NCBI RefSeq assembly: GCF_030269925.1
Contig: NC_085131.1
Coordinates: forward strand, 2,618,001-2,682,000
DNA from: Bombyx mori
Taxonomy: Eukaryota > Arthropoda > Insecta > Lepidoptera > Bombycidae
Direction of reading: 5' to 3'
Length of the DNA stretch: 64,000 nucleotides
Part shown: one piece after another, positions 21,905 through 32,954 of the stretch
Layout of the letters: each line of letters begins with the position of its first letter
Position numbering within the stretch: the stretch's first letter is position 1
The notes under the pieces: model-generated
What the model was told of the DNA's origin: nothing
What the model saw: the letters and a program-made list of their open reading frames with translations, nothing else
Databases searched by the model: none
Program-made: the position numbers and the translations under genes

Positions 21905-22850
21905 AAATATTAAACACATGTTAAAGAGGCCGGTATAAGCGATACGCGGTTAATACAACGTAAACCATCGATTAAACGGCAATAATTCTATATCATCATT
22001 ATCGGCGGACGTAAATAACCGCACCCTTATAAAGACCCTTTCATGAATTTATCGCCTTTGTAAATCTGAACTTGGGCCTTACTACTGGTTTACGCACGGG
22101 AACACGACCGACGCGACGGTAAGATAAAAATTGATATCGTTAATAAAAAAAATTATAAATTATGTTACGCAAACTCTTATAAATAATATCTTATAAAGCA
22201 CGGGTGGATATAAAAAGGGAAATAAAATTGTAATTGTAACGCTTTGGGCGGTGTCTTTGTATGTTTGTACCTTATTTATCTATTCCGTGATTATAATAAT
22301 ACATATTTCATACTACTAATACTAATAGTCAGAGAGCCTCGCGGGTATCCAAAACTTACTTATAAAAACAATTTATTAAGAATATGCATCTTTTCGTACA
22401 AAGGGAACTAACATTATCTTTCGGTCTGGTAGATTGTTTGAATTGAAGAATTTAAAATAATTAAAGTGAGTTTTAACCATAAACGTTGTTGTAAAAATGT
22501 CTGTAAATTGCAAAAACCACTTTGAATGAAGCTTTGAATGAAATATAAAACAATATTATGCTTTTTAGATGATTTTCGTAGTAATCTATTATTTAACTTA
22601 TTGATTTATTATAATTTTGCACTGAGATTAGTACGCTGCAAAGCAATAGTAGGACTAATCTCAATTAAGCACAGGATTATTCACATATTTTCAAATTAAG
22701 CACGACACCCACACTGTACGTGTCTGTAAATCCTGTTATATTGGGAGATCGAGGGGGACAAAGCCGCACTGGAAAAGGAATTAACGCATCTCTAAAATAT
22801 TGTAGTATTAATTTTTGGACGAGCTAACATTATTACCTAGATCAGGATAG
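21905..22850. other. No recognised feature
   Basis: AT-rich; no open frame of note and no family seen elsewhere in the window. Confidence 0.45.
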
Positions 22851-22854
22851 AATG

Positions 22855-23160
22855 TTTTTTTTTTAATACGCTTTTATCAGCTTCAGACATATTTAAGTTA
22901 GTATGTAACGGAATCTTTGAACATGATTTTGACCCCCTTCAAAACGTTTGATTAACTTGAAATTTGGTATACATATTAAGGACCGATGACAATAATTCAA
23001 TATTTAAAAAAAAAATTGAAAAAATTAAAATTCAACTAACAAATGAAAAATAAATAATAGCTTAAAAAAACTAACAAAATACGTTTTTATAGAAAATACC
23101 ACTAAAAAATAGAAAATAAATTTTAATAAATTTCAATTGGAAATAGTGTAAGTTGTTTTT
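22855..23160. repeat. Two-copy AT-rich interspersed repeat, copy 1
   Basis: AATACGCTTTTATCAGCTTC, TCTTTGAACATGATTTTGAC, CCCCTTCAA, GAAATTTGGTATAC and AATGAAAAATAAATAA match 45055-45345 in the same order and orientation. In this copy the A-rich section is echoed in inverted form at 23160-23225. Type unknown. Confidence 0.7.
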
Positions 23161-23224
23161 TTAAACTATTATTTATTTTTCATTTTTTAGTGGAATTTCA
23201 ATTTTTTAAATATTTTTTTTAATC

Positions 23225-24018
23225 ATGCTTGAAGACTCGTCGGTACAAGAGAGATTATCGGTTGTAATGACCTTGGGACACACGGTCTGAATTTTAATCC
23301 TCTTCTATAACGACAGTCTCACCTTTCATACTTCTTTCATGACTACTTCGTTCCAGTAATATTTAAGAGTGTGGTACCTACCCCGGCGAGCTTATATTGC
23401 ACTATATACTAAATGAAGAGGGCATAGGCATAGGTACGACATAGTCACACACAGATAGTAACTACACACAATAGAGTTGTGTTCTTGTCGTTAAGAGGCG
23501 ACCATTTTGCACTAATTCGTTTTGCACCAATTTTTAATGTTCCTAGTTACTTTGTCATGCCCTTGCTAAATTCAGAGTAACGAATGGTTTGAATATGATA
23601 CGATTTTTAATAATTATTGTTTAGATTTGTCAAATTTTATTACATAAACTTCATTCTAGTTAAAGTTACTATGCTTGATAATATTTTGAATCATTATCAT
23701 CATTACATTCAATTAATGAAAGAAAATGTGAAGAAAGAAGGGTGTAAGAACGAAGAATTGAAGACGTGGAAATCTGTGAGGAAATTCGACTCAAGGCCCC
23801 CAAAATTTTCGAAAAACAAATCGTCAACTCGCCCATCTCATCTCATCCTCCTCTCAAAAAAACCACCTAACAAGATATCACCGGTGTCCGGCTTGGCAGG
23901 GAGATCAAGCCCAAACAAAGTGAATGTCCCTAAGGTTCTATCCATGCTCCGTATGGGAACACGAAGACCCGAGGACTAATCTTTAGTCTGAGAATGTCAG
24001 ACAAATAGACGCGTCGTT
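23225..24018. other. No recognised gene
   Basis: A 120-codon frame at 23617-23979 ends in a Ser/Pro/Lys-rich stretch (KFSKNKSSTRPSHLILLSKK). It begins at a non-ATG codon and shows no domain. It may be decayed LINE DNA, since an RT fragment follows at 24020. Confidence 0.4.
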
Positions 24019-24019
24019 T

Positions 24020-24094
24020 TTTAGTCGTCGGTGCGCCCAGTCACGGCCGGAGTTCCTCAGGGAAGCGTCCTGGCCCCACTCCTCTACGCTCTCT
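24020..24094 (+). pseudogene. Small reverse transcriptase fragment (motif B)
   Basis: The frame reads VRPVTAGVPQGSVLAPLLYA, the motif B block of Jockey/R1-like LINE reverse transcriptases, with a stop upstream and another right after. About 75 bp only. It abuts the body end of a minus-strand SINE head at 24095. The sequence differs from LINE-A at this block, so it is another family. Confidence 0.75.
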
Positions 24095-24227
24095 GAAGTC
24101 AATTGTGAACATTTGTTAAGTACGTATTTCATTAGAAAAATTGGCACCCGCCTGCGGGATTGCAACACCGGTGCATCGCTAGATACGAATTCACCGGACG
24201 TCTTATCCTTTAAGCCACGACGACTTC
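24095..24227 (-). mobile_element. Bm1-type SINE, head only
   Basis: Contains GCCTGCGGGATTGCAACACC (box B, altered) and ends GCCACGACGACTTC. The 3' two-thirds of the SINE is missing, the opposite of the usual 5' truncation, so a deletion joined it to the RT fragment. Confidence 0.85.
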
Positions 24228-24229
24228 AA

Positions 24230-25030
24230 GTCGTAGCGTTACTTCGACTTTAACCTTGGACTAATAGCTCACCTTCATATCAGTACATCGTCGGCCGTTT
24301 TATCATTGAGACCACAATAATTCATCGTAACTGCATCAGCATTAACAAGATTCCATCAAAGTCACCAGCTCTTTTCTCGTCTTGCTCTGACATATTTTTT
24401 TGATTTCCACTGAAATAATGTCACTTAAATTTTTCTAACACACACCTCTTTAGACGCGACAGAGCTATAAAAGTCATAGACACTCCTGTCATCACTTTAG
24501 AGAAATTTTATGAGGACTCTTAATTTTCAGCGCATCTTCTCCATAAATTTAGTTTTAATGCGTTTTCTACGCCTGTATCGTGTTAAATAGTGGGATTTGG
24601 CTAAAAAGTGTCTTGGCCCTATAAATCACATAAAGTTAGACGAAATCTTCGTGGTTTAAGTTGACAACAGAGTCAATGAGTGGATATAACATATAGTAAG
24701 CAGAAATGTAGCATTTGTTTTGTTTGGCTCACTCAGGCAGTTAATTAATTAAAAATAATTTAATAGAACAACATAATTTCAGATTCCACGTCCGTCCGTT
24801 GTATTCGTATCCAAGGATATGAATAAGCCGATGTTTGGATTCCGCTGGCAACTTGAATTTTTTATAATAAAATACGTATTAAAACATTTCCCCGAACAAC
24901 TTCCACGATGAAGTGGTAGTATTGCGTAGTAAAAATCGAAATTATATTATACTATGCGTAATTACTAGATACGCACGTACGTACGTACGGCAGCGTATTG
25001 CCATTGGTACGTTGCTAGTAGGGCATTTTG
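24230..25030. other. No recognised gene; short CGTA repeat
   Basis: AT-rich except CGCACGTACGTACGTACGGC near 24965-24992, a short self-complementary CGTA repeat. Nothing else seen. Confidence 0.45.
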
Positions 25031-25031
25031 G

Positions 25032-25284
25032 TTACTGGTGGTAGGACCTCTTGTGAGTCCGCGCGGGTAGGTACCTACCCGCGCGGACTGCCTATTTCTG
25101 CCGTGAAGCAGTAATGCGTTCCGGTTTGAAGGGTGGGGCAGCCGTTGTAACTATACTTGAGACCTTAGAACTGATATCTCAAGGTGGGTGGGGCATTTAC
25201 GTTGTAGATGTCTATGGGCTCCAGTAACCACTTAGCACCAGGTGAGCTGTGAGCTCGTCCACCTATCTAAGTAATAAAAAAAAA
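25032..25284 (+). mobile_element. Bm1-type SINE carrying a perfect palindrome
   Basis: 5'-truncated at TTACTGGTGGTAGG, otherwise normal to its A-rich tail. The ten bases that normally follow GGGTAGGT (ACCACCGCCC) are replaced by the reverse complement of the preceding 17 bases, giving a 34-bp palindrome at 25056-25089. Confidence 0.92.
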
Positions 25285-25325
25285 TCGTAGGCGCAGTGGT
25301 TCTAGGTGGCTTGGATGAGCTCTGT
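25285..25325 (-). repeat. Short LINE-B scrap
   Basis: GCGCAGTGGTTCTAGGTGGC then TGGATGAGCTCTGTTCCGG matches about 40 bp of the LINE-B ORF end in reverse (compare 17885-17930), joined to the SINE tail. Confidence 0.5.
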
Positions 25326-25689
25326 TCCGGTGGTGACCTTGTCTGATTACTAAACATCCCTGTAACGGTTATATGCCACCAAAACATAATTAATACATAT
25401 TTAAAAAAAAAATTGAAAACAAAATATGATTTTTAACAAAAATGCTTACTCTGTACCCTTTCTTGTCTGTGACAAAGCATAAAGTTGTTTAGGAGGTTTC
25501 TGTTCGTAATAGATTTCTTGGAACGCTACTGAACGATGAATAAAGCTGGATTCGTTCGATTTTAAGGCTAATTAAATGGAAAGCGTTGATGTCTTAGGAA
25601 ACGACAAAGGCAAGGTTTTGCTCAGAGAGGATGCTAAAGCACGATGATATAATCAAAAAATGTTGAAAACAGTTTTCGGGAGCACACTA

Positions 25690-26038
25690 CATTTAGGCCA
25701 TTTGCTCTGAGGAATCGTTGAGATGATACCATCTCGTTTTTACCATCGCACCGTCCGCCACCGGAGTAGAGTTTATCCATACTACATGGAGCCACTGCGT
25801 TCATCCACAGTGCGTTTTCAGAGATCTTTTTTGGCACTTACCATGTGGCTTTGGAATGAGCTCCCCTCCACGGTGTTTCCCGAGCGCTATAACATGTCCT
25901 TCTTCAAACGAGGCTTGTGGAGAGTACTTAACGGTAGGCAGCGGCTTGGCTCTGCCCCTGGTATTGTTGAAGTCCACGGGCGACGGTAACCACTCACCAC
26001 CAGCCTTACAAAGGCTCTCCCTACAAAGGCAATAAAAA
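25690..26038 (+). mobile_element. LINE-B 3' end with ORF C-terminus
   Basis: An open frame reads PSRFYHRTVRHRSRVYPYYM, then LWNELPSTVFPERY, FFKRGLWRVLNGRQRLG and ends at VHGRR with a stop. This is the extreme C-terminus of a LINE reverse transcriptase of Jockey/CR1-like type. The 3' UTR then loses part of CATCAGGTGGGCCGTATG (here CACCAGCCTTACAAAGG) before GGCAATAAAAAAAA. Confidence 0.85.
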
Positions 26039-26373
26039 AAAGGCTAAGATAACTTAATAAAATTGAAGCCATAATTATTACAATTTTCCACGCCCACAAT
26101 CCTATTTGTAATGCTAATGAAGCATCGTAGACATAATTCCAAACTTTCGGTTTTAATTTAATTACCGTTTCGGTCGTCACACCTCCGGGCCCTATGTAAC
26201 CACAGCCTTACATACACGCCGGCTTGATATCTTCATAACAGATTCATTGAAGGTTTTATAACTCCGTCGTGCTCAACCCACTGTTCGTGTTTCAAGAGAC
26301 CATACCCGACAGTCGACTCTAAAGGATTAATATTTTACGAAAAATTTGTACCCGCCATAAGCATTGTTAAATC

Positions 26374-26763
26374 AGTGCAATTCTTTTTTTTTATGATTGA
26401 AATATTACAGGTGGCCCGGAGGCCTTTTCAGCTTCACCAGGACAGGTGGGCGAGCAAAGGCTCAGCCAGGAGGGGTGGGATTTGCTAACAACTGCCCGAG
26501 CGCCTCCGAAGGAGACCTAACAACTCAAGAGCAATTGCTTCGCGAATGAATCTACTACCGGATCGGAATCGCGACCCACTGAGAAGATCCGGCGAGAAAC
26601 TCAGCGGGCTGATGCATGGGTTAGGTTGCACGTCGACCTCTTTGTCGAGTTCGACGAGTACGGTTACCGGGGCTCCTCAGCCTGCTCCTAGTGTTAGAGC
26701 TGAAGGTATCTAATGCAAGAGTTATTGGATCTGATGGATCCGTAAGGACGTGAGTGCAATTCT
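26374..26763 (-). mobile_element. LINE-A copy 3, 3' UTR and ORF end, with 11-bp TSD
   Basis: AGTGCAATTCT occurs at 26374-26384 and 26753-26763. Between them, after a T run, lies the LINE-A 3' UTR and the last codons, cut at CCGTAAGGACGTG. Only 368 bp was inserted, another 5'-truncated product with clean target duplication. Confidence 0.92.
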
Positions 26764-26769
26764 GACTTA

Positions 26770-27080
26770 CGGCGCGCACTATTGCTATAAAGAAACAATT
26801 AAATAAATAGCTGTTGGCTTGTTTTATGCAAACAATTGACGATAAGTTCGGAGATATTAAAAATGATTTTTTTATGAGATAGGCATATAATATATGTAAA
26901 GAAAAACCTTTATTATTTAGAACCTTTTAGTTTTTTAAAAAGGATTTTTTTCAGTGTCATTCTGTGTCATAAAGTGATGTCTGTCATTCAGTAAAAAGAG
27001 AGTTCAGTTTTCGATAGTTTGTTAATGTTTACTGTTTAATTTTTAATATCTTATACCTTTAAACGAGCAATTCTTGTATA
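26770..27080 (+). mobile_element. Helitron-like family E, left part (inferred)
   Basis: AAACGAGCAATTCTTGTATA at 27061-27080 directly precedes a nested element; TATTATATAATCTGAATCTC follows it at 27297. From memory this pair is continuous in a moth Helitron family. How far left it runs is not visible to me. Confidence 0.4.
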
Positions 27081-27296
27081 TCTATACTAATATTATAAAG
27101 AGGAAAGATTTGTTTGTTTGTTTGTTTCGAATAGGCTCCGAAACTACTGGACCGATTTGAAAAAATCTTTTTCCATTAGAAGTCGACATTGTCCCTGATG
27201 AACATAGGGTACTTTTTTTTAAAAAAAAATTATTTTATTTTTTTGGTTTCATGTGTGTTTTAATGTTTCCGAAGCGAAGCGAAGGCGGGTCGCTAG
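27081..27296 (+). mobile_element. Helitron-like family A short form, copy 1
   Basis: Starts TCTATACTAATATTATAAAG after an A and ends GGCGGGTCGCTAG before a T, the TC...CTAG termini and A/T insertion site of Helitrons. No coding capacity; 216 bp. A reverse-oriented relative is at 28410-28641. It sits inside another Helitron-like element (26770?-27591). Confidence 0.72.
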
Positions 27297-27591
27297 TATT
27301 ATATAATCTGAATCTCGGAAACGGCTTCAACGATTTTCATAAAATTTAGTATACAGGGGATTTCGGGGGCGATAAATCGATCTAGCTACGATTTATTTTC
27401 GGAAAATGTTGTTTTTTTTTCCTGTTTTCAATAATCAACTTTATCGATAATCAACTTTATGACTCTTCCCGACATCTATTGGCGAATAATAATACTATTT
27501 TTCTTAATTGAGAGAAACTAACTGCTAGACTAAGACACAACAAGATGGCGTTATAAAAAAAAATACCGAGTAAAGCTCGGTCATCATCTAG
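27297..27591 (+). mobile_element. Helitron-like family E, 3' part with terminal hairpin
   Basis: Ends with the hairpin ACCGAG-TAAAG-CTCGGT at 27565-27581, then CATCATCTAG at 27582-27591 followed by T. A short hairpin about ten bases before CTAG is the standard Helitron 3' end. No Rep/helicase frame is visible. Confidence 0.7.
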
Positions 27592-27862
27592 TTAATTTTA
27601 AAAAGAGATTAAAGGCTAAAAATATTGTTTTCTTATTATAATCACAGAAAACACAATTAAGTCTTTCATTGTTTATTCATTCGGAAGTACTCCATAATAT
27701 CTTATATATAATATACTATAAGCAGTTCGATATGTAAGTGGTGGCGTTCGGTGAATGATATTTGGATTCATTTTTTGTATCACATTCTCTTATTTGTTAT
27801 GTGATTGAAAATAATCTTAACAAAGTAGATATGTATATGATATTTATAAAACACGTTATATA

Positions 27863-28053
27863 CTGCCGTGAAGCAGTAATGCGTTTCGGTTTGAAGGGTG
27901 GGGTAGCCGTTGTGACTATAGTGAGACCTTAGAACTTATATCTCAAGGTGTGTGGCGCATTTACGTTGTAGATGTCTATGGGCTCCAGTAACCACTTAAC
28001 ACCAGGTGGGCTGTGAGCTCGTCCACACATCTAAGCAATAAAAAAAAAAAAAA
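27863..28053 (+). mobile_element. Bm1-type SINE, 3' half
   Basis: Starts abruptly at CTGCCGTGAAGCAGTAATGC, further downstream than the usual truncation point, and ends AAGCAATAAAAAAAAAAAA. Confidence 0.92.
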
Positions 28054-28054
28054 G

Positions 28055-28408
28055 AACTCTAAACACTAATAAACGATAAATAGTTATTAAACACGAAACG
28101 AAAGAAAATTGGCAGACCAAATGTCTTTTGTATTATTATTAACTATTTAATGTATTTCTTAAAATATTCTGGAAATGAATATAACAAATACAACTGATTT
28201 GTTACAATAATAATTTTTTTTTTCGCTTTCACGCTATTTTGGAAGGCTTTTGAAAGTTAAGATTAATTTTGATTCTTTAATATCAGTGTTAAGTGTATCT
28301 ATAAATTTAATATTATATAGTAAGTACTAAAATTAAATGTTAACCCAAAGTTATGAGTTAATTGATTTTGATACTTCATTGAAGATAGTGTCTTGGTAAA
28401 TATTATTA
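28055..28408. other. No recognised feature
   Basis: AT-rich; nothing seen. Confidence 0.5.
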
Positions 28409-28409
28409 A

Positions 28410-28641
28410 CTAGCGGCCCGCCCTCGCTTCGCTTCGGAAAAATTTAAAACACACATGAAACCAAAAGAAAAAATTTAAAAAAAATTAAAGAAAGTAGCCT
28501 ATGTTCATCAGGGACAATGTCGGCTTCTAATGGAAAAAGAATTTTTCAAATCGGTCCAGTAGTTTCGGAGCCTATTCGAAACAAACAAACAAACAAATCT
28601 TTCCTCTTTATAATATTATATATATTATATATAAGTATAGA
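28410..28641 (-). mobile_element. Helitron-like family A short form, copy 2
   Basis: Plus strand CTAGCGGCCCGCCCTCGC to AAGTATAGA, between A and T. Reverse-oriented relative of 27081-27296, sharing ATCAGGGACAATGTCGGCTT and TTTCGGAGCCTATTCGAAAC. A TATATTATATATA expansion lies near its TC end. Confidence 0.7.
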
Positions 28642-28644
28642 TAG

Positions 28645-29050
28645 ATAAATTCGGTATCAAAGTACTTACTCTTATTTCGCATACGGAACAGTAAGTACTA
28701 ATGAGTGACAAAAACACATATTATTATGTTTTTGTCACTCATTATACAGGAAAAAAAACTTTAGCCTACGGCCGTCATTTGTGAATATATGTATAATTAC
28801 TAAATTTCTTACGATTATTTACTACGTACGCGTGGGCTACACTATATAGCGCGTGGGCGGATGCTCAGTAATTAATGAAAGGTAGTATTTATTATTTGCC
28901 GAAGCTCAAAAACAACTTGCATGCAAAATTTCGTCATCAGTTCAATCGTTTGAGCGTAAAAACGTGATAGACAGTGAAAGTTAATTATAACAAAGTATAT
29001 TGCCTATATCGTCTTCTCGCATTAAAACTGTATATAAAAGTATATATTTT
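28645..29050. other. No recognised feature; one inverted repeat
   Basis: ATGAGTGACAAAAACACATA near 28699 and its complement at 28727-28743 (TGTTTTTGTCACTCAT) form a perfect inverted repeat around a short loop. Otherwise AT-rich without frames. Confidence 0.5.
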
Positions 29051-29051
29051 G

Positions 29052-29491
29052 AAGTCGTCGTGGCCTAACGGATAAGACGTCCGATGCATTCGTGCTGAGC
29101 GATGCACCGGTGTTCGAAGCTCGGGCGGGTACCAATTTTTCTAATGAAATACGTACTCAACAAATGTTCACGATTGACTTCCACGGTGAAGGAATAACAT
29201 CGTGTAATAAAAATCAAACCCGCAAAATTATAATTTGCGTAATTACTGGTGGTAGGACCTCTTGTGAGTCCGCACGGGTAGGTACCACCACCCTGCCTAT
29301 TTCAGACGTGAAGCAGTAATGCGTTTCGGTTTAAAGGGTGGGGTAGCCGTTGTAACTAAAACATGAGACCTTAGAACTTATATCTCAAGGTGGGTGGCGC
29401 ATTTACGTTGTAGATCTCCATGGGCTCCAGTAACCACTTAACACCAGGTGGTCTGTGAGCTCGTCCATTCATCTAAGCAATAAAAAAAAAA
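29052..29491 (+). mobile_element. Full-length Bm1-type SINE
   Basis: Head AAGTCGTCGTGGCCTAACGG, box B as TGTTCGAAGCTCGGGCGG (degraded), tail AAGCAATAAAAAAAAAA. A small change, TATTTCAGACGTGAAGC, replaces the usual TTCTGCCGTGAAGC. Confidence 0.93.
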
Positions 29492-29494
29492 TGT

Positions 29495-30010
29495 TACTAG
29501 TTTTACAGGAGAGTGTTTTAAAGGTTTCACATGTGATATTTTTAATATTAATCATATGTGCAACATTAATTTTTAATTTTTTATTTTTTACAACTTAAAT
29601 TATCTGACTTTTAAAGTAAGATAAAATTATGTATTAATTTTGTTGTAGTAGTCAAAATGTAGTGAAACAAAAAAAAAACTAAAACTAAATTACGCTCTTT
29701 TGGCAGTATTTATAAGAAAAATACTGGTGATACCAAATGATTCCGCATATTAACTTAATTTCGAATATTTTTGGAAATTGTACACTTTTAATGCGAAAAG
29801 ACGATATGTCATAAAAATGCCATAGCTCAAAACAGTTTTTGAAACAATATCAGCAAGAAAGTTAATGTCTCTTCCAGTGAATCGTAATCAAGATGCTAGG
29901 CCAAAGAAGATTAGTTAAATATGGTATCATCGTCACACTAATGACGAACCAAGTGTCTTGAACATAACTTTGAAGTCAATCGGATGTTTTGAAATTGGTG
30001 AAAATTGTTT
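29495..30010. other. No recognised feature
   Basis: AT-rich; nothing seen. Confidence 0.5.
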
Positions 30011-30012
30011 AG

Positions 30013-30165
30013 TTTTTTTTTTGCTTAATGTGTGGACGAGCTAAAGGCCTACCTGATGTTAAGTGGTTACAGGAGCTCACAGACATTTACGACTTAAATG
30101 CCGGCACTCATTTTGAGACGTGAGTTCTAAGGTCTCCGTTTTTACAGTACAACAACTAGATGATT
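30013..30165 (-). mobile_element. Old, diverged Bm1-type SINE 3' part
   Basis: T run, GCTTAATGTGTGGACGAGC, GTTAAGTGGTTACAGGAGC and GAGTTCTAAGGTCTC keep family order but with many substitutions. It stops before the central region. Confidence 0.75.
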
Positions 30166-30169
30166 CCGT

Positions 30170-30525
30170 TACATGGATAAATAGGTCAAACTAAAAAAAT
30201 AAATAAAGTATTGTGAATTATTTTTATTTCATTTCGTAGTCACCGATCCAGCGACCATTACAGCTGTGCGGTTCAGAACCTATCATTTGACTCAACTAAT
30301 CACACCCACGTAATAAAGTTATAGACCCACAAATTTCTATAGAGATGACAACGTAATTACATTGTCTATTAATAAAAGCGGGCACGTTAATTTTGTGGGC
30401 GTGACTGATGTCGTTATTCTTAGTATGATAGTGTGAATTAACTGTATTTTTTTTATATTTTTTAGTCCGTACATATGTTTTTCTTAAGCGGTACAAATTA
30501 AACTATTACTTCAAATGCATTTTTA
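30170..30525. other. No recognised feature
   Basis: A 66-codon minus frame at 30296-30496 without recognisable motif. Nothing else seen. Confidence 0.45.
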
Positions 30526-30530
30526 TTTAT

Positions 30531-30962
30531 TTATTGCTTTATTGGGTGGACGAGCTCACAGCCCACTTGGTGTTAAGTGGTTACTGGGGCCCATGGACAT
30601 CTACAACGTAAATGCGCTACCCACCTTGAGATATAAGTTCTAAGGTCTCAGTATAGTTACAACGGCTACCCGACCCTTCAAACCGAAACGCATTATTGCT
30701 TCACGGCAGAAATAGGTGGTGGTGGTACCTGCCCGTGCGGACTCACAAAAGGTCCTACCACTAGTAATTACGAAAATTATAATTTTTGCGGGTTTGATTT
30801 TTATTACACGATGTTATTCCTTCACCGTGGAAGTCAATCGTGAACATTTGTCAAGTAAGTATTTCATTAGAAAAATTGGTACCCGCCTGCGGGATTCGAA
30901 CACCGTTGCATCGCTAGATAAGAATGCAACGGACGTCTTATCCTTTAGGCCACGACGACTTC
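30531..30962 (-). mobile_element. Full-length Bm1-type SINE
   Basis: TTATTGCTTTATTGGGTGG at left; box B complement GGGATTCGAACACCG and head end GGCCACGACGACTTC at right. The box B and box A regions are close to consensus, so this is one of the best promoter-bearing copies here. Confidence 0.93.
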
Positions 30963-31089
30963 TTGATGTTGTATCGATTCCTTTTCTATTGTATCCAGTC
31001 GAGTCAGATAACAACAAATCGCCTGGAGCGATAATTTCGTTGCTTATTGCATAGAAGGGTGAACGAGCTGACGGTCCATTTGGTGATCG

Positions 31090-31470
31090 TAAAATACAAA
31101 ACATGAAAACCGTCACCCCCCTTTTTAGACAACCCCCTTTAGACATGAAGTCAAAAAACCCTATAACGGATGTCTATTGAAATCGAAATAGGCAAGATGC
31201 AAGTGATGAGAACGTTCACCGATGTCCATAAACATAGACAATACCAATGTTATAACCGAATCGAAAACAACATAAAATATCGCAAAGTGATCATAAAATA
31301 TTTAGTGCCAATTCATCTAAGGCTTAATCGTTAAGCTAATCGTTTTTTTTCCTTTCAATTACGCAGACTGACCTCGACAGTTATTTATCATGATATATTA
31401 TAATTAGTTATAACGATAAAAAACGGATAATATTAGATTACATTTATCGTATCGATTTTTAGTGACATAC
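31090..31470. other. No recognised feature
   Basis: AT-rich; 31060-31085 faintly resembles a LINE/SINE 3' end (GAACGAGCTGACGGTCC) but is too short to call. Confidence 0.4.
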
Positions 31471-31474
31471 ATAT

Positions 31475-31756
31475 TGTTACGCGTTGGGGTTCGAGGTAAA
31501 TAAAACTTCCAGCGAAGTACAAATTAAAACTCTATTTAACACTTAGAACACTTCAGAACACTTTACACTTCATAATTAACTTCTTCCGCTTCGCTTCAGG
31601 TGATCCGTTCGCTGTTTCGCTTCGAGTAGATCCGCTTACTAACCGCCTTCACGACATCCCTAGAATTAACGAGAACATTCCTTACAGGTCGAGTGGTTTC
31701 GATATGTGTTTCCGCAATTTGATAATAGATGGCGTTGCACTTTTTGAGCGCTCTGC
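31475..31756 (+). mobile_element. LTR fragment, 3' part lost
   Basis: Starts TGTTACGCGTTGGGGTTCG and shares TCTATTTAACACTTAGAACA, GGTGATCCGTTCGCTGTTTC and GCTTCGAGTAG with the solo LTR at 39203-39604. It breaks off at GAGCGCTCTGCGG, where SINE sequence begins in mid-element. Confidence 0.65.
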
Positions 31757-31757
31757 G

Positions 31758-32041
31758 GTTGCCCCATCCTTCGAACCGAAACGCATTACTGCTTCACGGT
31801 GGTGGTACTTACCCGTGCGAACTCACAAGAGGTCCTACCACCAGTAATTACGCAAATTAAAATTTAGCGGGTTTCATTTTTATTACGCGATGTTAGTCCT
31901 TCACCGTGGAAGTCAATTGTGAACATTTGTTAAGTACTTATTTCTTTAGAAAAATTGGTACCCGCCTGCGGGATTCGAACACCGGTGCATCGCTACACAC
32001 GAATGCACCGGACGTCTTAGCCTTTAGGCCACGACGACTTC
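31758..32041 (-). mobile_element. Bm1-type SINE, 3' end lost by fusion to an LTR
   Basis: Lacks its A-rich 3' end, beginning inside the core at GCCCCATCCTTCGAACC, and is complete at the head side (GCCACGACGACTTC). It also lacks about 20 bp of the core (CACGGTGGTGGTACTTACC; the GCAGAAATAGGCAGG part is gone). Adjacent loss of the LTR end and the SINE end points to one deletion spanning both. Confidence 0.88.
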
Positions 32042-32044
32042 AGA

Positions 32045-32640
32045 ACGACTGAAGAACATGATCACCGCAGCGACCTATTTGAGGCCTAGCTTTTATGGTC
32101 TAAAATTATCAGCAGCACGTTGTGTTTGGTAATACCATATCAGAAATAAAAAACTTGGAAATACCAGAAGTGATGATACCAAATAAAATTCAAGTAAAAA
32201 TAAAGAAAAAAAATCCTCTTAACGTTAAACCATAAATAACCCGAAATAACTTAAAGCCATCAATGTCAACAAAATAAAAAGTTGAGACGTGTTTTAATAA
32301 TAATAAACTTTATGGATCTCCCCGAACTTAATTTATGGTTACAGAGCTTTTAATTTGGAACGTAAAAAACTTAAGTGTGCTTTCCTTAAACGATTTTTAT
32401 TGGTTTAATTGAATTTCTTTTTGATGGTGAATGTTAAAGAGGTAAAGGCGATATTATAAGTATTCCACGGGAATCTATGCATGCAGCTTTGTCGGTTGGA
32501 CTTCAGACAGTAATGGACGTGAAATCATTTTTATTGCTGCCGTGGGTAGATCGGTTTATATCTCACCTCAAATTAAGCAGTTAGTGATAAGCAAAAAAAA
32601 AGTAAATACCGCCTCTAATCTTGGGACATGAGACCGAAAT
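32045..32640. other. No recognised feature
   Basis: AT-rich; nothing seen. Confidence 0.5.
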
Positions 32641-32644
32641 CTCA

Positions 32645-32870
32645 ATTACAGTGTGTCACGACCATCCGGCTATGGAATGAGCTCCCCTCCACGGTGTTTC
32701 CCGAGCGCTATGACATGTCCTTCTTCAAACGAGGCTTGTGGAGAGTATTAAACGATAGGCAGCGGCTTGGCTCTGCCCCTGGCATTGCTGAAGTCCATGG
32801 GCGACGGTAACCACTCACCATCAGGTAGACCGTATGCTCGTCTGCCTACAAGGGCAATAAAAAAAAAACG
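32645..32870 (+). mobile_element. LINE-B 3' end with ORF C-terminus
   Basis: The frame reads IRLWNELPSTVFPERYDM, FFKRGLWRVLNDRQRLGS, IAEVHGRR and stop, then the 3' UTR to CAAGGGCAATAAAAAAAAA. Open and little changed, so a fairly young 5'-truncated copy. Confidence 0.88.
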
Positions 32871-32954
32871 ACAGTCTCATTTATCAAAGCGATATGCATA
32901 ATAACTTCGGGGTATAATAGGTACAGTTGCACTAGCGCTCTATAATACGTCCGA

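Noticed and set aside
24965..24992. CGTA repeat as a regulatory palindrome
   Set aside because: Simple short tandem repeat; self-complementarity follows from the unit.
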